Assembly (NCBI RefSeq): GCF_003265995.1
Contig: NZ_MVJN01000003.1
Span: 1 to 64,000 of the forward strand
Reading direction: 5' to 3'
Source: Legionella quinlivanii
GTDB lineage: Bacteria; Pseudomonadota; Gammaproteobacteria; Legionellales; Legionellaceae
DNA length: 64,000 nucleotides
In this document: in pieces, positions 34,403 to 42,977 of the stretch
Position numbering within the stretch: the first letter of the stretch is position 1
How the letters are laid out: every line of letters begins with the position of its first letter
The notes under the pieces: model-generated
Seen by the model: only the letters and a program-made list of their open reading frames with translations
The model's database searches: none
Told to the model about the DNA's origin: nothing
Position numbers and translations under genes: made by a program

Positions 34403-35974
34403 TTGTTAAAGCGCGACATATCAAGAACCAATGTTTTAATCGCTGCGGCAGGAGGCATGATCGGTTCCGGCTGGCTCTTTAGCCCTTTTATCAGCGCGCA
34501 AATGGCGGGAAGCAACGCATTGATTAGCTGGGTGCTGGCTGCCTTGTTTATGCTGTTTATCGCACTTCCTCTTTGCGAACTCGGAGCCATGTTCCCCATT
34601 TCGGGCGGGATGACGAATTATCCCAGTTTCACCCACGGCAATGAGGTCGGGTTTTTATTTGCCTGGACCTCCTGGTTATCCTACGTGGTGATGACCCCTA
34701 TTGAAATTCAGGCCATATTGCAATATTCAAGTCATTTTTTTCCCGCATTGATCGTTAAAAATGCCAGCAGCTTCACCCTTTCCGGGCTGGGTTATTTTAT
34801 AGCGATTGTGATTATGCTCTTTGTAGTATTTCTTAATTCCTATGGAATAAAAATGCTGGCTGAATGCAACAAATTCGCCAGTATTATTAAGTTTCTGGTC
34901 CCAAGTATCGCCATCGTAGCGCTGATCTCAAGTGCTCCCTCGATGGGAAATATCAATATTCATCTCAATGACAAAACAGCCTGGGTGCAAATATTTACCG
35001 CCTTATCGGCCGGCGGTGTAGCCTTTGCTTTTACCGGCTTTCAAAATGGTCTGATGCTGGCAGGTGAGGTGCAGAATCCGCAACGCAATATTCCTATAGC
35101 CATTCTTGGCGCCGTCCTTATCGGATTTGTATTGTATTTCATGCTGCAACTCAGCTTTCTGGTTGCCATACCCTCTTCCTATCTGGCCAATGGCTGGCAT
35201 AACTTAAGCTTTCCAGGCGATAGCGGGCCCCTGGTAGGTTTAAGCTTATTATTAGGTCTCGGGCTTGTTGCCATGCTGCTGATGTTTGATGCCGCGTTTT
35301 CCCCTTTTGGCACCACACTGGTGTATACCGCAGCTACTTCGCGAATCGTATACGGCATGGCATTGAACAATCACCTGCCAAAATTTTTCACCCGCTTAAA
35401 CCGCCACCGTATTCCTTATATTACCCTTTACGCCAACCTGCTGGTGGGATGCTTATCCTTTTTACCTTTTCCCGGGTGGCAAAAGATGGTGGCCTTTTTA
35501 TCGTCCTGCAGTATCCTGTCTTACGGTATAGGCCCAGTCTGTTTATTGGCCATGCGAAAACTGCAACCGAACCGTGAACGCCCCTTTCGACTGTCTGCCT
35601 GCCACTTTTTCAGTCATGCTGCCTTTTATGCCTGCAATCTGATGTTGTACTGGTGTGGATTTGATATTCTCTGGAAGCTTGATTTGGCGCTCCTGATCGG
35701 TTTTATTATTAATCGAATCTGTCAAAGAAAAAAATCAACAGCTTTTACAGACAGAAGCCTTTACTGGTTTGCATTTTACATGAGTTCAATGCTGCTGGTT
35801 TCTTATCTGGGCACTTTTGGCGGCATAGGCAGGCTTAATTTTCCACAAGATATTCTTCTGATACTTCCCTTAAGCATGGTTATTCTCCATTTTTCGCAGA
35901 AAGTGTTGGTGGATGATAAAAAGCATCAGGAAATCACTGCTAATTTATTGATGGCTGAGGCAATGGAGTCCTGA
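34403..35974 (+). CDS. APC-superfamily amino acid permease
   Basis: A 523-aa inner-membrane transporter with about 12 hydrophobic helices. Helix 1 holds the APC substrate-site motif AAAGGMIGSGWLFSP, and LCELGAMFPISGGMTNYP is the typical stretch after helix 2. The substrate is not clear; basic amino acid/polyamine or GadC-like transport are options. The start is a TTG with AGGAAGGAAG 6 bases upstream; there is no in-frame ATG before helix 1. Confidence 0.87.
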   Translation: MLKRDISRTNVLIAAAGGMIGSGWLFSPFISAQMAGSNALISWVLAALFMLFIALPLCELGAMFPISGGMTNYPSFTHGNEVGFLFAWTSWLSYVVMTPIEIQAILQYSSHFFPALIVKNASSFTLSGLGYFIAIVIMLFVVFLNSYGIKMLAECNKFASIIKFLVPSIAIVALISSAPSMGNINIHLNDKTAWVQIFTALSAGGVAFAFTGFQNGLMLAGEVQNPQRNIPIAILGAVLIGFVLYFMLQLSFLVAIPSSYLANGWHNLSFPGDSGPLVGLSLLLGLGLVAMLLMFDAAFSPFGTTLVYTAATSRIVYGMALNNHLPKFFTRLNRHRIPYITLYANLLVGCLSFLPFPGWQKMVAFLSSCSILSYGIGPVCLLAMRKLQPNRERPFRLSACHFFSHAAFYACNLMLYWCGFDILWKLDLALLIGFIINRICQRKKSTAFTDRSLYWFAFYMSSMLLVSYLGTFGGIGRLNFPQDILLILPLSMVILHFSQKVLVDDKKHQEITANLLMAEAMES

Positions 35975-35997
35975 ACTGCGGATAACTGCGAAAAATT

Positions 35998-36238
35998 CCC
36001 TCTCTAGCTCTCTCCCAAAGGGAGAGAGGACTTTAGAAAAAATCCCCTCTCCCTTTGGGAGAGGGCTAGGGTCACTGCCATTAAGTTAAGCTCAATTGTA
36101 TATTAAACTGTCATCCCCGCGAAAGGCGGGGATCCATCTCTGAGCTAGCCACAATGCCGACTGAGGAAATAGATTCCCGCATTTCGCGGGAATGACAGAA
36201 GTCCTTACCTTAATGGCAGTAAGGACCAGGGTGAGGGT
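35998..36238. repeat. Composite repeat: CCCTCTCC hairpins with a nested MITE-like element
   Basis: Two hairpins (TCTCTCCCAAAGGGAGAGAG at about 36010, and CCCTCTCCCTTTGGGAGAGGG at about 36045) belong to a common type of intergenic repeat. That repeat seems to be cut by the element at 36073-36221, because its likely right end (CCAGGGTGAGGG) resumes just after it. Confidence 0.65.
36073..36221. repeat. MITE-like element, CACTGCCATTAAG type, copy 1
   Basis: 149 bases. The left end is CACTGCCATTAAGTTAAG, and the right end (CTTACCTTAATGGCAGTA) is its complement with two differences. Inside is a second inverted pair, GTCATCCCCGCGAAAGGCGG and the GATTCCCGC...GCGGGAATGAC side. It is closely related to 62324-62469. 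No coding capacity. Confidence 0.8.
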
Positions 36239-36252
36239 TGATTTTGGCTCTC

Positions 36253-37215
36253 TCAGGCCGGGCCGGGAGCAATCGACAGGTCATCTTTTACCTGTAAACT
36301 TTCCACATAGGCCTTGCCGTCAATAAAAGCCATATGAGTACCGTTATTTTTTTGCATGGCATGATTAATTTTCTGGCAAAGTTCATCAAACGACAAGTCA
36401 ATATACTCTCCTTCATTAGGATCAAAAAAGGAGTAGGTTCCACCGGTTTTTTTGATGACCATTGAGTGCCCTTCAAACTCGAATCGCCCTTTCCGAAAAA
36501 CCGAAAATTTTACATAATGCCCATCGGGAAGGGCATTAAGCTTTTCCGCCAGACGAGTTTCATTAACCATTCCATCCTTTTGATTCGATTCAAACGGTTT
36601 AAATAAATCATGAGGATAAATATTAAAAAAATAGGCAATCACTTTCTGAAAAAATGTGCTGACATGAAGAATATGACTTTTTTTCACATTAGATTTATTA
36701 ATATCTGAGACATTGAACCGGTGCCTGGATGCCATCGGCTTTCTTTCTATCAAACTTAACAGGCCATCATCCTCTCTTATCTCAAAGGAAGTTTTTGCAA
36801 ACGCAGCGCTGAAGCGATTAGTTGATGAAGACGCTTTTCCCAGCTTGTCCTCCATAATTACAAAATTACAAATTAACTCACAAAGACCATTAAACTTCAG
36901 GTTAATTTTATGCAGATCGGCATAATGATCTTTTTTTTCTTTCACTTCAGCACAGAGAGGAGCCTGATCAAATTTAATCAGCTTTTTTTGCGCTCTATTG
37001 CACTTCACCCCACGTGTCTGAAAATTGCCGGAACCCAAAACCGGTTTTTTGTTAAATAGCTCAGCGAGCTGATGTTCGGCATGGAATGATCTGTTTGCCA
37101 GCGGAATAGTGGAGAGGTCGTCAATCTCCCGGAAATTAATTGTATCGTTTTCAAGGACTGCGTAAATTGATAACTGCTTTTCTTTCATAACAACAAAATC
37201 GAATAACAAAACCAC
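36253..37215 (-). CDS. Candidate YopT-like (C58) cysteine protease effector
   Basis: A 320-aa protein with no signal peptide. It carries, in order, NGLCELICNFVI (Cys112), FEGHSMVIKKTGGTYSFFDP (His250, Asp265) and FDELCQKI. Order, spacing and local sequence match the Cys-His-Asp triad of the YopT/C58 papain-like family (YopT: C139, H258, D274 in 322 aa). Members cut host proteins after delivery by secretion systems, and a similar role here would be as a translocated effector. The frame opens with a GTG at 37215; an ATG at 37188 would give 311 aa, and neither has a good ribosome site. No other family matched by eye. Confidence 0.6.
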   Translation of the reverse strand: MVLLFDFVVMKEKQLSIYAVLENDTINFREIDDLSTIPLANRSFHAEHQLAELFNKKPVLGSGNFQTRGVKCNRAQKKLIKFDQAPLCAEVKEKKDHYADLHKINLKFNGLCELICNFVIMEDKLGKASSSTNRFSAAFAKTSFEIREDDGLLSLIERKPMASRHRFNVSDINKSNVKKSHILHVSTFFQKVIAYFFNIYPHDLFKPFESNQKDGMVNETRLAEKLNALPDGHYVKFSVFRKGRFEFEGHSMVIKKTGGTYSFFDPNEGEYIDLSFDELCQKINHAMQKNNGTHMAFIDGKAYVESLQVKDDLSIAPGPA

Positions 37216-37295
37216 TTCATTTTAGCACAAAAAGACAAATTAAGTAACAAAAAGCACCCTCAAAATCCATTCTGTCTCGAGCTAATTATGATATA

Positions 37296-37967
37296 ATGAC
37301 CGATTTTCAATCATTACTCCATATCATGTCCAAACAGTTGCTTTCCCTTACCGGGCTACATGTTTTTTTTCTTTGCCTGAGTAATGTGCTGGTGCAGCAT
37401 CCAATAATTATCTTCGGTTTTCATACTACCTGGGGAGCATTCTCCTATCCGGTCATCTTTATTCTAACGGATTTAACAACAAGACTGGCCGGCGCAGCAA
37501 CTTCACGGCGTATTATTTTTCTGGCGATGCTGCCTGGTTTGTGCAGTTCTTATTTAATCAGCAACTGGTTTAGCTTCGGCAGTTTCTGGGTCAATAACCC
37601 CTTTGCCCTGCGAATTGCACTGGCCAGTTTCAGCGCCTATGTTTTGGGCCAATTAGCCGATATCAGTTTTTTTCAGCGTTTAAGACAGCGACCTTCCTGG
37701 TGGGTTGCGCCGACCGTTGCAGGCATTTTTGGTAACATTCTCGATACCTATTCTTTTTTCTTTATCGCATTCTACCAGTCAAGCGATTTCTTTCTTCGAG
37801 CCCACTGGCTAGAGATAGCCAGTGTTGACCTGGTATTTAAGCTGGTCATTAGTATTGGGTCCTTTGTTCCTCTTTATGGCCTCCTGCTCTCACTGATTTT
37901 GTCCAGCAAAAAAGAGCGCCTAATGAAACATGGCTCCCAAAGCGATACACCCTTGCCCGGCATGTAA
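37296..37967 (+). CDS. yhhQ: Queuosine precursor transporter (YhhQ/VUT family)
   Basis: A 223-aa membrane protein with six or so helices. Family motifs are CLSNVLVQHPI near helix 1, TWGAFSYPVIFILTDLTTRLAG in helices 2-3, and GNILDTYSFFFIAF in helix 5. It imports queuine-pathway precursors (preQ0/preQ1) for tRNA modification. An alternative start is ATG 37326, which is closer to helix 1; neither has a clear ribosome site. The 3' end overlaps the convergent DAK2-DegV gene by 48 bases. Confidence 0.87.
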   Translation: MTDFQSLLHIMSKQLLSLTGLHVFFLCLSNVLVQHPIIIFGFHTTWGAFSYPVIFILTDLTTRLAGAATSRRIIFLAMLPGLCSSYLISNWFSFGSFWVNNPFALRIALASFSAYVLGQLADISFFQRLRQRPSWWVAPTVAGIFGNILDTYSFFFIAFYQSSDFFLRAHWLEIASVDLVFKLVISIGSFVPLYGLLLSLILSSKKERLMKHGSQSDTPLPGM

Positions 37968-39695
37968 ACCGATGGCCGTTGAAACCGGCTCAACGAAAAC
38001 GGGTTCCTGGCCAAAAGCCTCATAGGTCATTGTCGCAAACTCAGCGGCTTTTTCCGGCACGCCAGCATGTACGATACAGTAATTATCCAGTGAACTGGTT
38101 TTGGCAAGTTCAGTGACGATATTAACCAGTTTTATTAAAGCCTTGGTCTCACCAAACGCCTTGTCCTTTATCACCGCTCTGCCTTCCTGATCAAAGGAAA
38201 TAATGGGCTTAACACCTGAATAACGTGCAAACATTCCCTTTAGTCTGCTGACTCGTCCTGAACGGATTAACGCATCGAACTGGTCGACCATGACAAATAA
38301 ATGCGTCCTGCCAGCTCGTTCAGCCAAAGCCGCCTTGATCGCCTCAATTTCCATACCTTCCGCAATCAGCTCAGCCGCATAATACAATAACAGCCCCTGC
38401 GAGCCGGAAACCAGACGAGAATCCATTACATGCACATTGCTAAAATTGTCAGCTACTTTGCAAAGCGCATCATGCATCCCGCTTAGCACTTTGGCGACAC
38501 TCAAAACCAGTACCTGATCGTAATGCAGAGATAAATATTCAATTCGCTCCCTGATTAAGGCGGGAGCAGGAAACGACGTTGTGGGATAAGCGGGCAGCGA
38601 CGATAAGCTGCTATAGAAATCCTTACTTTCGATACAGTATCGATCCAATAAATCATGGCCATCGTAATGCACATTCAGATTAATCAAATGAATCTGAAAA
38701 TCATCAAGAATGGTCTGCGGAATATTAACGCTGGAGTCGGTAACCAAGGCAATGCGATAGCGGCTTTCATGCATCACCTGATACTGTCTCAGCATATCCT
38801 CAACCTTGGGGGACTGTATGCTGCCGTGCTGTCTTAAAATTTTGAATACCGAAGGCGGCTGGTTGCAGTGGAGATGCAGACGGCATAACTGTTGATTAGC
38901 GGTGAGAACAATGCTGTCGCCATGCTCCTGCAGGGAGCTGACAATCTCGCTTTTATTGAGCTGCCTGCCGGCGATGATGGCTTCAGTGCAATAGCGATTC
39001 TGAGGCGGATTCCCAAGGACAGGTTGTTCATGCTGATGATTTTCACTAACCGGCACCTCTTCAATCTCGTCATCAAGCGGTTGAGGATTTGCCAGATAGC
39101 TGGCAAATCCCTCGACAAAAAATCCAAAGCCTAAAGCACCCGCATCCTCCACCTGCGCTTCCCTCAGGATTGCAAGCGTGTTTCTCGTCGACTCAACTGC
39201 CGCCTGCACCTCGGGCAATGTCTGGTTTACCAATTCGACCACGCAGTCAGTATGAGCCGCGTCCCGTTCGAGACAAGCCGCCCATACTTCCATGACAGTC
39301 AGTATGGTTCCCTCGACCGGTTTTAGAATTGCAGCACGAACACTTTGCACCGCCGTTTTTACCAGCTGCGCAAACGAGCGGGTATCGAGGGGCTCAGGTA
39401 AAGGAAGTGCCTCCATAAAGCCATTAAAAAACTGCGAGAAAATCATTCCTGAATTGCCGCGCGCCCCCATAATGCCGGCATCGGCCAACGCCTTGCAGGT
39501 TAGCTCCAGGCCGGGCTGCTGCCTGGCGTAAGTCACAATTGAGCGTGCGGTGGCCGCCATATTATCGCCGGTGTCACCGTCAGCAACCGGGAACAGATTA
39601 ATCGCATTTAAATTTTGCCGTTGAGCTATTAGCGTTTTGCAGGCACTCATTACGGCTGAGTGAAGCAATGCCGCGTCTAGTTGCAGTATCGCCAT
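37920..39695 (-). CDS. DAK2-DegV fusion, fatty-acid-kinase-like (FakA-FakB fused)
   Basis: A 591-aa two-domain protein. Residues 1-200 are a DhaL/DAK2 ATP-binding domain with the metal motif DGDTGDNM and GARGNSGMIFSQFF. About 200-300 is a linker with a FakA-middle-like segment (YCTEAIIAG). About 310-591 is a DegV lipid-binding domain (ALVTDSSVNIP, TTSFPAP, VVMDSRLVSGSQGLL, VKPIISF). In Gram-positive bacteria FakA and FakB are separate and together phosphorylate exogenous fatty acids; here kinase and carrier are one chain. The fusion suggests use of host or environmental fatty acids. The N-terminal ATG begins the DAK2 domain directly. Confidence 0.85.
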   Translation of the reverse strand: MAILQLDAALLHSAVMSACKTLIAQRQNLNAINLFPVADGDTGDNMAATARSIVTYARQQPGLELTCKALADAGIMGARGNSGMIFSQFFNGFMEALPLPEPLDTRSFAQLVKTAVQSVRAAILKPVEGTILTVMEVWAACLERDAAHTDCVVELVNQTLPEVQAAVESTRNTLAILREAQVEDAGALGFGFFVEGFASYLANPQPLDDEIEEVPVSENHQHEQPVLGNPPQNRYCTEAIIAGRQLNKSEIVSSLQEHGDSIVLTANQQLCRLHLHCNQPPSVFKILRQHGSIQSPKVEDMLRQYQVMHESRYRIALVTDSSVNIPQTILDDFQIHLINLNVHYDGHDLLDRYCIESKDFYSSLSSLPAYPTTSFPAPALIRERIEYLSLHYDQVLVLSVAKVLSGMHDALCKVADNFSNVHVMDSRLVSGSQGLLLYYAAELIAEGMEIEAIKAALAERAGRTHLFVMVDQFDALIRSGRVSRLKGMFARYSGVKPIISFDQEGRAVIKDKAFGETKALIKLVNIVTELAKTSSLDNYCIVHAGVPEKAAEFATMTYEAFGQEPVFVEPVSTAIGLHAGQGCIALGAMFH

Positions 39696-39900
39696 GATTA
39701 ATAATAAATAAAATGTAACCCTAGATTAAGCATACTCCCGCCTCTTTTTTAAAGCAACGGATGATATTAATCTCTCAGCGATTGTTTTTTTAATGCAAAA
39801 AACTGATTTACCAGTATTTATCCTGTAACTACTATCAGGCTTATGCCATAATTTCCGGGAATATGACCGGCTAAAAGCCAATACAAACAAGACAAGTACA

Positions 39901-41364
39901 ATGATTTATTCCGATTTACGTGATTTTATTGAACAATTGGAAAAGCGGGAATTATTAAAGCGAATAGATTATCCGGTTTCACCCTTCCTCGAGATGACGG
40001 TGGTAAGCGATCGGGTACTACGCTCTGGAGGTCCAGCCTTACTGTTTACCCGGTCTCATGAGCGTATTCCTGTTCTTACCAATTTATTTGGTACTGTGGA
40101 ACGCGTTGCCCTGGGTATGGGAACAGAGCAAATCAGTGCGCTGCGAGAGATTGGTCAACTACTAACCAGTTTAAAAGAACCGGAACCCCCCAAGGGTTTT
40201 AAAGATGCGTTGGGCAAGCTTCCCTTACTGAAGCAGGCTTTAACGATGGCCCCGAAACTGATAAAAAACGCCCCCTGCCAGGAAATTATTATCGAAAAGG
40301 AGCAAGTGGACTTGCTTTCGCTTCCAATACAAACCTGCTGGCCCGAGGATGCGGCACCACTAATAACCTGGGGTCTGGTGACCACCAGGGGACCGAATAA
40401 GCCACGCGAAAATATGGGCATCTACCGCCAGCAGGTAATTGGCAGAAACAAACTGATTATGCGCTGGCTTTCTCATCGCGGAGGAGCTCTGGATTATCAG
40501 GACTGGCAAAAAGCCCGACCGGGTGAGCCATTTCCAGTTGCAGTGACTCTCGGGGCCGATCCCGCTACCATTCTCGCGGCAGTAACCCCCATTCCGGACA
40601 CGCTTTCCGAGTATTCCTTTGCAGGACTTTTACGCGGTCAACGCACTCAGCTGACACAATGCATCGGCAATGATTTGCACGTTCCCGCCAGCGCTGAAAT
40701 CATTCTGGAAGGTTATATTGAACCAGGCTCTCTGGCGCCGGAAGGACCGTTTGGCGATCATACCGGCTATTATAATGAGGTCCAATCGTTTCCTGTTTTT
40801 ACAGTGGAGCGCATTACCCACCGGAAAAATCCCATTTATCACAGCACGTATACGGGACGCCCGCCGGATGAACCCGCCATTCTCGGTGTAGCCTTAAATG
40901 AAGTATTTATTCCCTTGCTGCAAAAGCAATTTCCGGAAATTGTCGATTTTTATCTTCCACCGGAAGGTTGTTCCTACCGTCTGGCGGTGGTTACAATTAA
41001 AAAACAATATCCCGGCCACGCCAAGCGGGTAATGATGGCGGTGTGGACTTTCTTAAGACAATTTATGTATACTAAATTTGTAATCGTATGCGATGATGAT
41101 GTGGACGCACGCAATTGGCAGGATGTTATCTGGGCGATGACAACGCGAATGGATCCTGCACGCGATACGGTGATGATTGAGAATACCCCCATTGATTATC
41201 TTGATTTCGCCTCACCCGTTTCGGGCTTAGGCTCCAAGGTTGGATTTGACGCAACCAGTAAATGGCAGGGAGAAACGCAACGTGAATGGGGAAAACCGAT
41301 CTCCATGGATGCCGAAATTTTGGACAAGGTAAACAGTTACTGGGAAAAGCTAGGACTAAAATAA
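39901..41364 (+). CDS. ubiD: 4-hydroxy-3-polyprenylbenzoate decarboxylase UbiD
   Basis: A 487-aa prenylated-FMN-dependent decarboxylase of ubiquinone synthesis, full length compared with E. coli UbiD (497). Motifs: [19 protein letters not shown] in the flavin site, and [15 protein letters not shown] with the catalytic Glu, followed by GRPPDEP. The C-terminal [10 protein letters not shown] is also typical. It is the first gene of a ubiD-fre-small membrane protein group joined by TAATG overlaps. Confidence 0.96.
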   Translation: MIYSDLRDFIEQLEKRELLKRIDYPVSPFLEMTVVSDRVLRSGGPALLFTRSHERIPVLTNLFGTVERVALGMGTEQISALREIGQLLTSLKEPEPPKGFKDALGKLPLLKQALTMAPKLIKNAPCQEIIIEKEQVDLLSLPIQTCWPEDAAPLITWGLVTTRGPNKPRENMGIYRQQVIGRNKLIMRWLSHRGGALDYQDWQKARPGEPFPVAVTLGADPATILAAVTPIPDTLSEYSFAGLLRGQRTQLTQCIGNDLHVPASAEIILEGYIEPGSLAPEGPFGDHTGYYNEVQSFPVFTVERITHRKNPIYHSTYTGRPPDEPAILGVALNEVFIPLLQKQFPEIVDFYLPPEGCSYRLAVVTIKKQYPGHAKRVMMAVWTFLRQFMYTKFVIVCDDDVDARNWQDVIWAMTTRMDPARDTVMIENTPIDYLDFASPVSGLGSKVGFDATSKWQGETQREWGKPISMDAEILDKVNSYWEKLGLK

Positions 41365-42062
41365 TGGAAAATACCGAAATTACTGCTCAAGTTGAGCATA
41401 TAAATCCCTTATCAGACAGTATTATCGAGTTAATACTATCTCCTTTACATTATGTGGATTACGAAGCGGGCCAATATTTGCAGATCAAAACCAATAGTAG
41501 CTATAATAGCTATTCCATTGCCAATGCGCCCTTAGGCTCACACAGATACGAATTACACATTCGCCATACAGGCAGCCCCTATAATCAACCGCTTTTCACA
41601 CAAATTAAAAATGAAGGGCAAGTGACTATCCGCCTGCCCTTCGGGAATTGCACCCTCTCCAGACTACAACCGGGAAAACCCATTCTGTTTATCGCCGGAG
41701 GCACTGGATTTGCACCTGTGAAGGCAATGATTGAGCAGTTATTGGCAACCGGGGATCAACGGCCCTTTGAACTCTACTGGGGCGCTCGCTCACACAGCGA
41801 TTTGTACATGGATGATAAAGTAAAGCAATGGCAAGCACACACCAGCCATTTTAAATATTTTACTTTACTACCTCCCGAATCGGATTTTCTGGCTCCACTG
41901 GCAATAAAAAAGCATCCTGATGATCTTAAACAATTTGAAATAATTGTCGCCGGTCCCTTTGATATGGCTTATATTGTTCGTGACCAATTATTGGCTCAGG
42001 GCCTCGATGAATCCCAGTTGTATTCAGACGCGTTCAGCTTCAAGGAAGGAAACAAGAAATAA
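41364..42062 (+). CDS. fre: NAD(P)H-flavin reductase (Fre-like)
   Basis: 232 aa, the length of E. coli Fre. The N-terminal FAD-binding barrel has YNSYSIANAP (RxYS-type flavin motif, with N before SYS), and the NAD-binding half has FIAGGTGFAPVKAMIEQ and YWGARSHSDLY. It makes reduced flavin for other enzymes; its place next to ubiD, as in E. coli, fits supply of reduced FMN. The start is the ATG in a TAATG overlap with ubiD; the frame upstream lies inside ubiD and is not used. Confidence 0.9.
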   Translation: MENTEITAQVEHINPLSDSIIELILSPLHYVDYEAGQYLQIKTNSSYNSYSIANAPLGSHRYELHIRHTGSPYNQPLFTQIKNEGQVTIRLPFGNCTLSRLQPGKPILFIAGGTGFAPVKAMIEQLLATGDQRPFELYWGARSHSDLYMDDKVKQWQAHTSHFKYFTLLPPESDFLAPLAIKKHPDDLKQFEIIVAGPFDMAYIVRDQLLAQGLDESQLYSDAFSFKEGNKK

Positions 42063-42256
42063 TGGAAACCTTTTATCAAATCCTTGGGATTGCCGCCGCA
42101 GGCCTGATTGTCTGGTATCTCTATCGAACAGTAAAAAACCGGCCCGAGCTTTTCAGTCGTGAAAATATGAGCAAAAGTTTTGGAACAATGGGGGTTTTGG
42201 CGATCATTCTGATCGCTTTTATTGGTTTTTTGATTTTAATGTTGAAAAATTCCTGA
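42062..42256 (+). CDS. Small two-helix membrane protein
   Basis: 64 aa with two membrane helices (YQILGIAAAGLIVWYLYRTV and MGVLAIILIAFIGFLILML) and a short polar loop (KNRPELFSRENMSK). No family recognised. It is coupled to fre by a TAATG overlap, with AAGGAAAC as the ribosome site, so it is part of the ubiD-fre operon and may anchor a partner at the membrane. Confidence 0.75.
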   Translation: METFYQILGIAAAGLIVWYLYRTVKNRPELFSRENMSKSFGTMGVLAIILIAFIGFLILMLKNS

Positions 42257-42276
42257 GGATAAATCCTTAAGGAATT
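42244..42276 (-). terminator. Intrinsic terminator of the ABC export operon
   Basis: On the minus strand AATTCCTTAAGGAT pairs with ATCCTCAGGAATT across a 2-3 base loop, and TTTTTC follows. It sits about 30 bases after the ATPase gene. The same stem overlaps the stop codon of the small membrane protein on the other strand. Confidence 0.65.
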
Positions 42277-42302
42277 GCTTCGCTTTAACTCTCAAAATCG
42301 TT

Positions 42303-42977
42303 CTATTGCAAATGCCCATCCACCAGCACCAGCTGCCGATCAGTGCTTGCGGCAAAATTTGTATCATGGGTGACAACAATAACCGTTCGCTGATAATGAT
42401 GGGCTATTTCTTTCAGCAGGCTCTGTACATTCTGGCTTGCGGCGCTGTCTAGATTTCCTGTAGGTTCATCAGCCAGAATAACCACCGGTTCATTGGCCAG
42501 GGCCCGGGCAATTGCCACTCGCTGACTTTGGCCACCGGAAAGCTGTTTAGGCAACTTATTCATTTGTGAACCCAATCCAAGCTCCTCTAGCAAGCCACTG
42601 GCACGCTTGAAAATTTCCTCTGCTGTTAAATACCCTAATCGCTGCATGGGTAACATCACATTTTCAAGAGCAGTAAATTCGGGTAATAAGAAATGAAACT
42701 GAAAAATGAATCCTAATTTGCGTAAACGAATACTTGCCAGCTGTTCCTCGGTGTAATGACTGATGTCCTCATTCTCAATCCAGATGCTGCCCATGCTGGG
42801 ACTATCCAGTAAACCCAGCAAGTAGAGCAAGGATGACTTGCCCGAGCCAGAAGGGCCGGTAATCGCCAGAAATTCTCCGCTCTCAACCTGCAGGCTAACA
42901 TCGTTCACTAAAGTAATGGGTACCTCTCCTGCCAGTTTCCTTGTTAAATGTTCCACTTTTATAACTGAAGCACTCAT
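42303..42977 (-). CDS. ABC transporter ATPase (LolD/MacB type)
   Basis: A 224-aa ATPase with Walker A GPSGSGKSS, Q-loop FQFHFLLPE, signature LSGGQSQRVAIARAL and Walker [14 protein letters not shown]. The sequence around the Q-loop and the D-loop is of the LolD/FtsE/MacB class, which drives mechanotransmission, not classical import. It overlaps the permease gene by ATGA and is third in the adaptor-permease-ATPase operon. Confidence 0.92.
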   Translation of the reverse strand: MSASVIKVEHLTRKLAGEVPITLVNDVSLQVESGEFLAITGPSGSGKSSLLYLLGLLDSPSMGSIWIENEDISHYTEEQLASIRLRKLGFIFQFHFLLPEFTALENVMLPMQRLGYLTAEEIFKRASGLLEELGLGSQMNKLPKQLSGGQSQRVAIARALANEPVVILADEPTGNLDSAASQNVQSLLKEIAHHYQRTVIVVTHDTNFAASTDRQLVLVDGHLQ

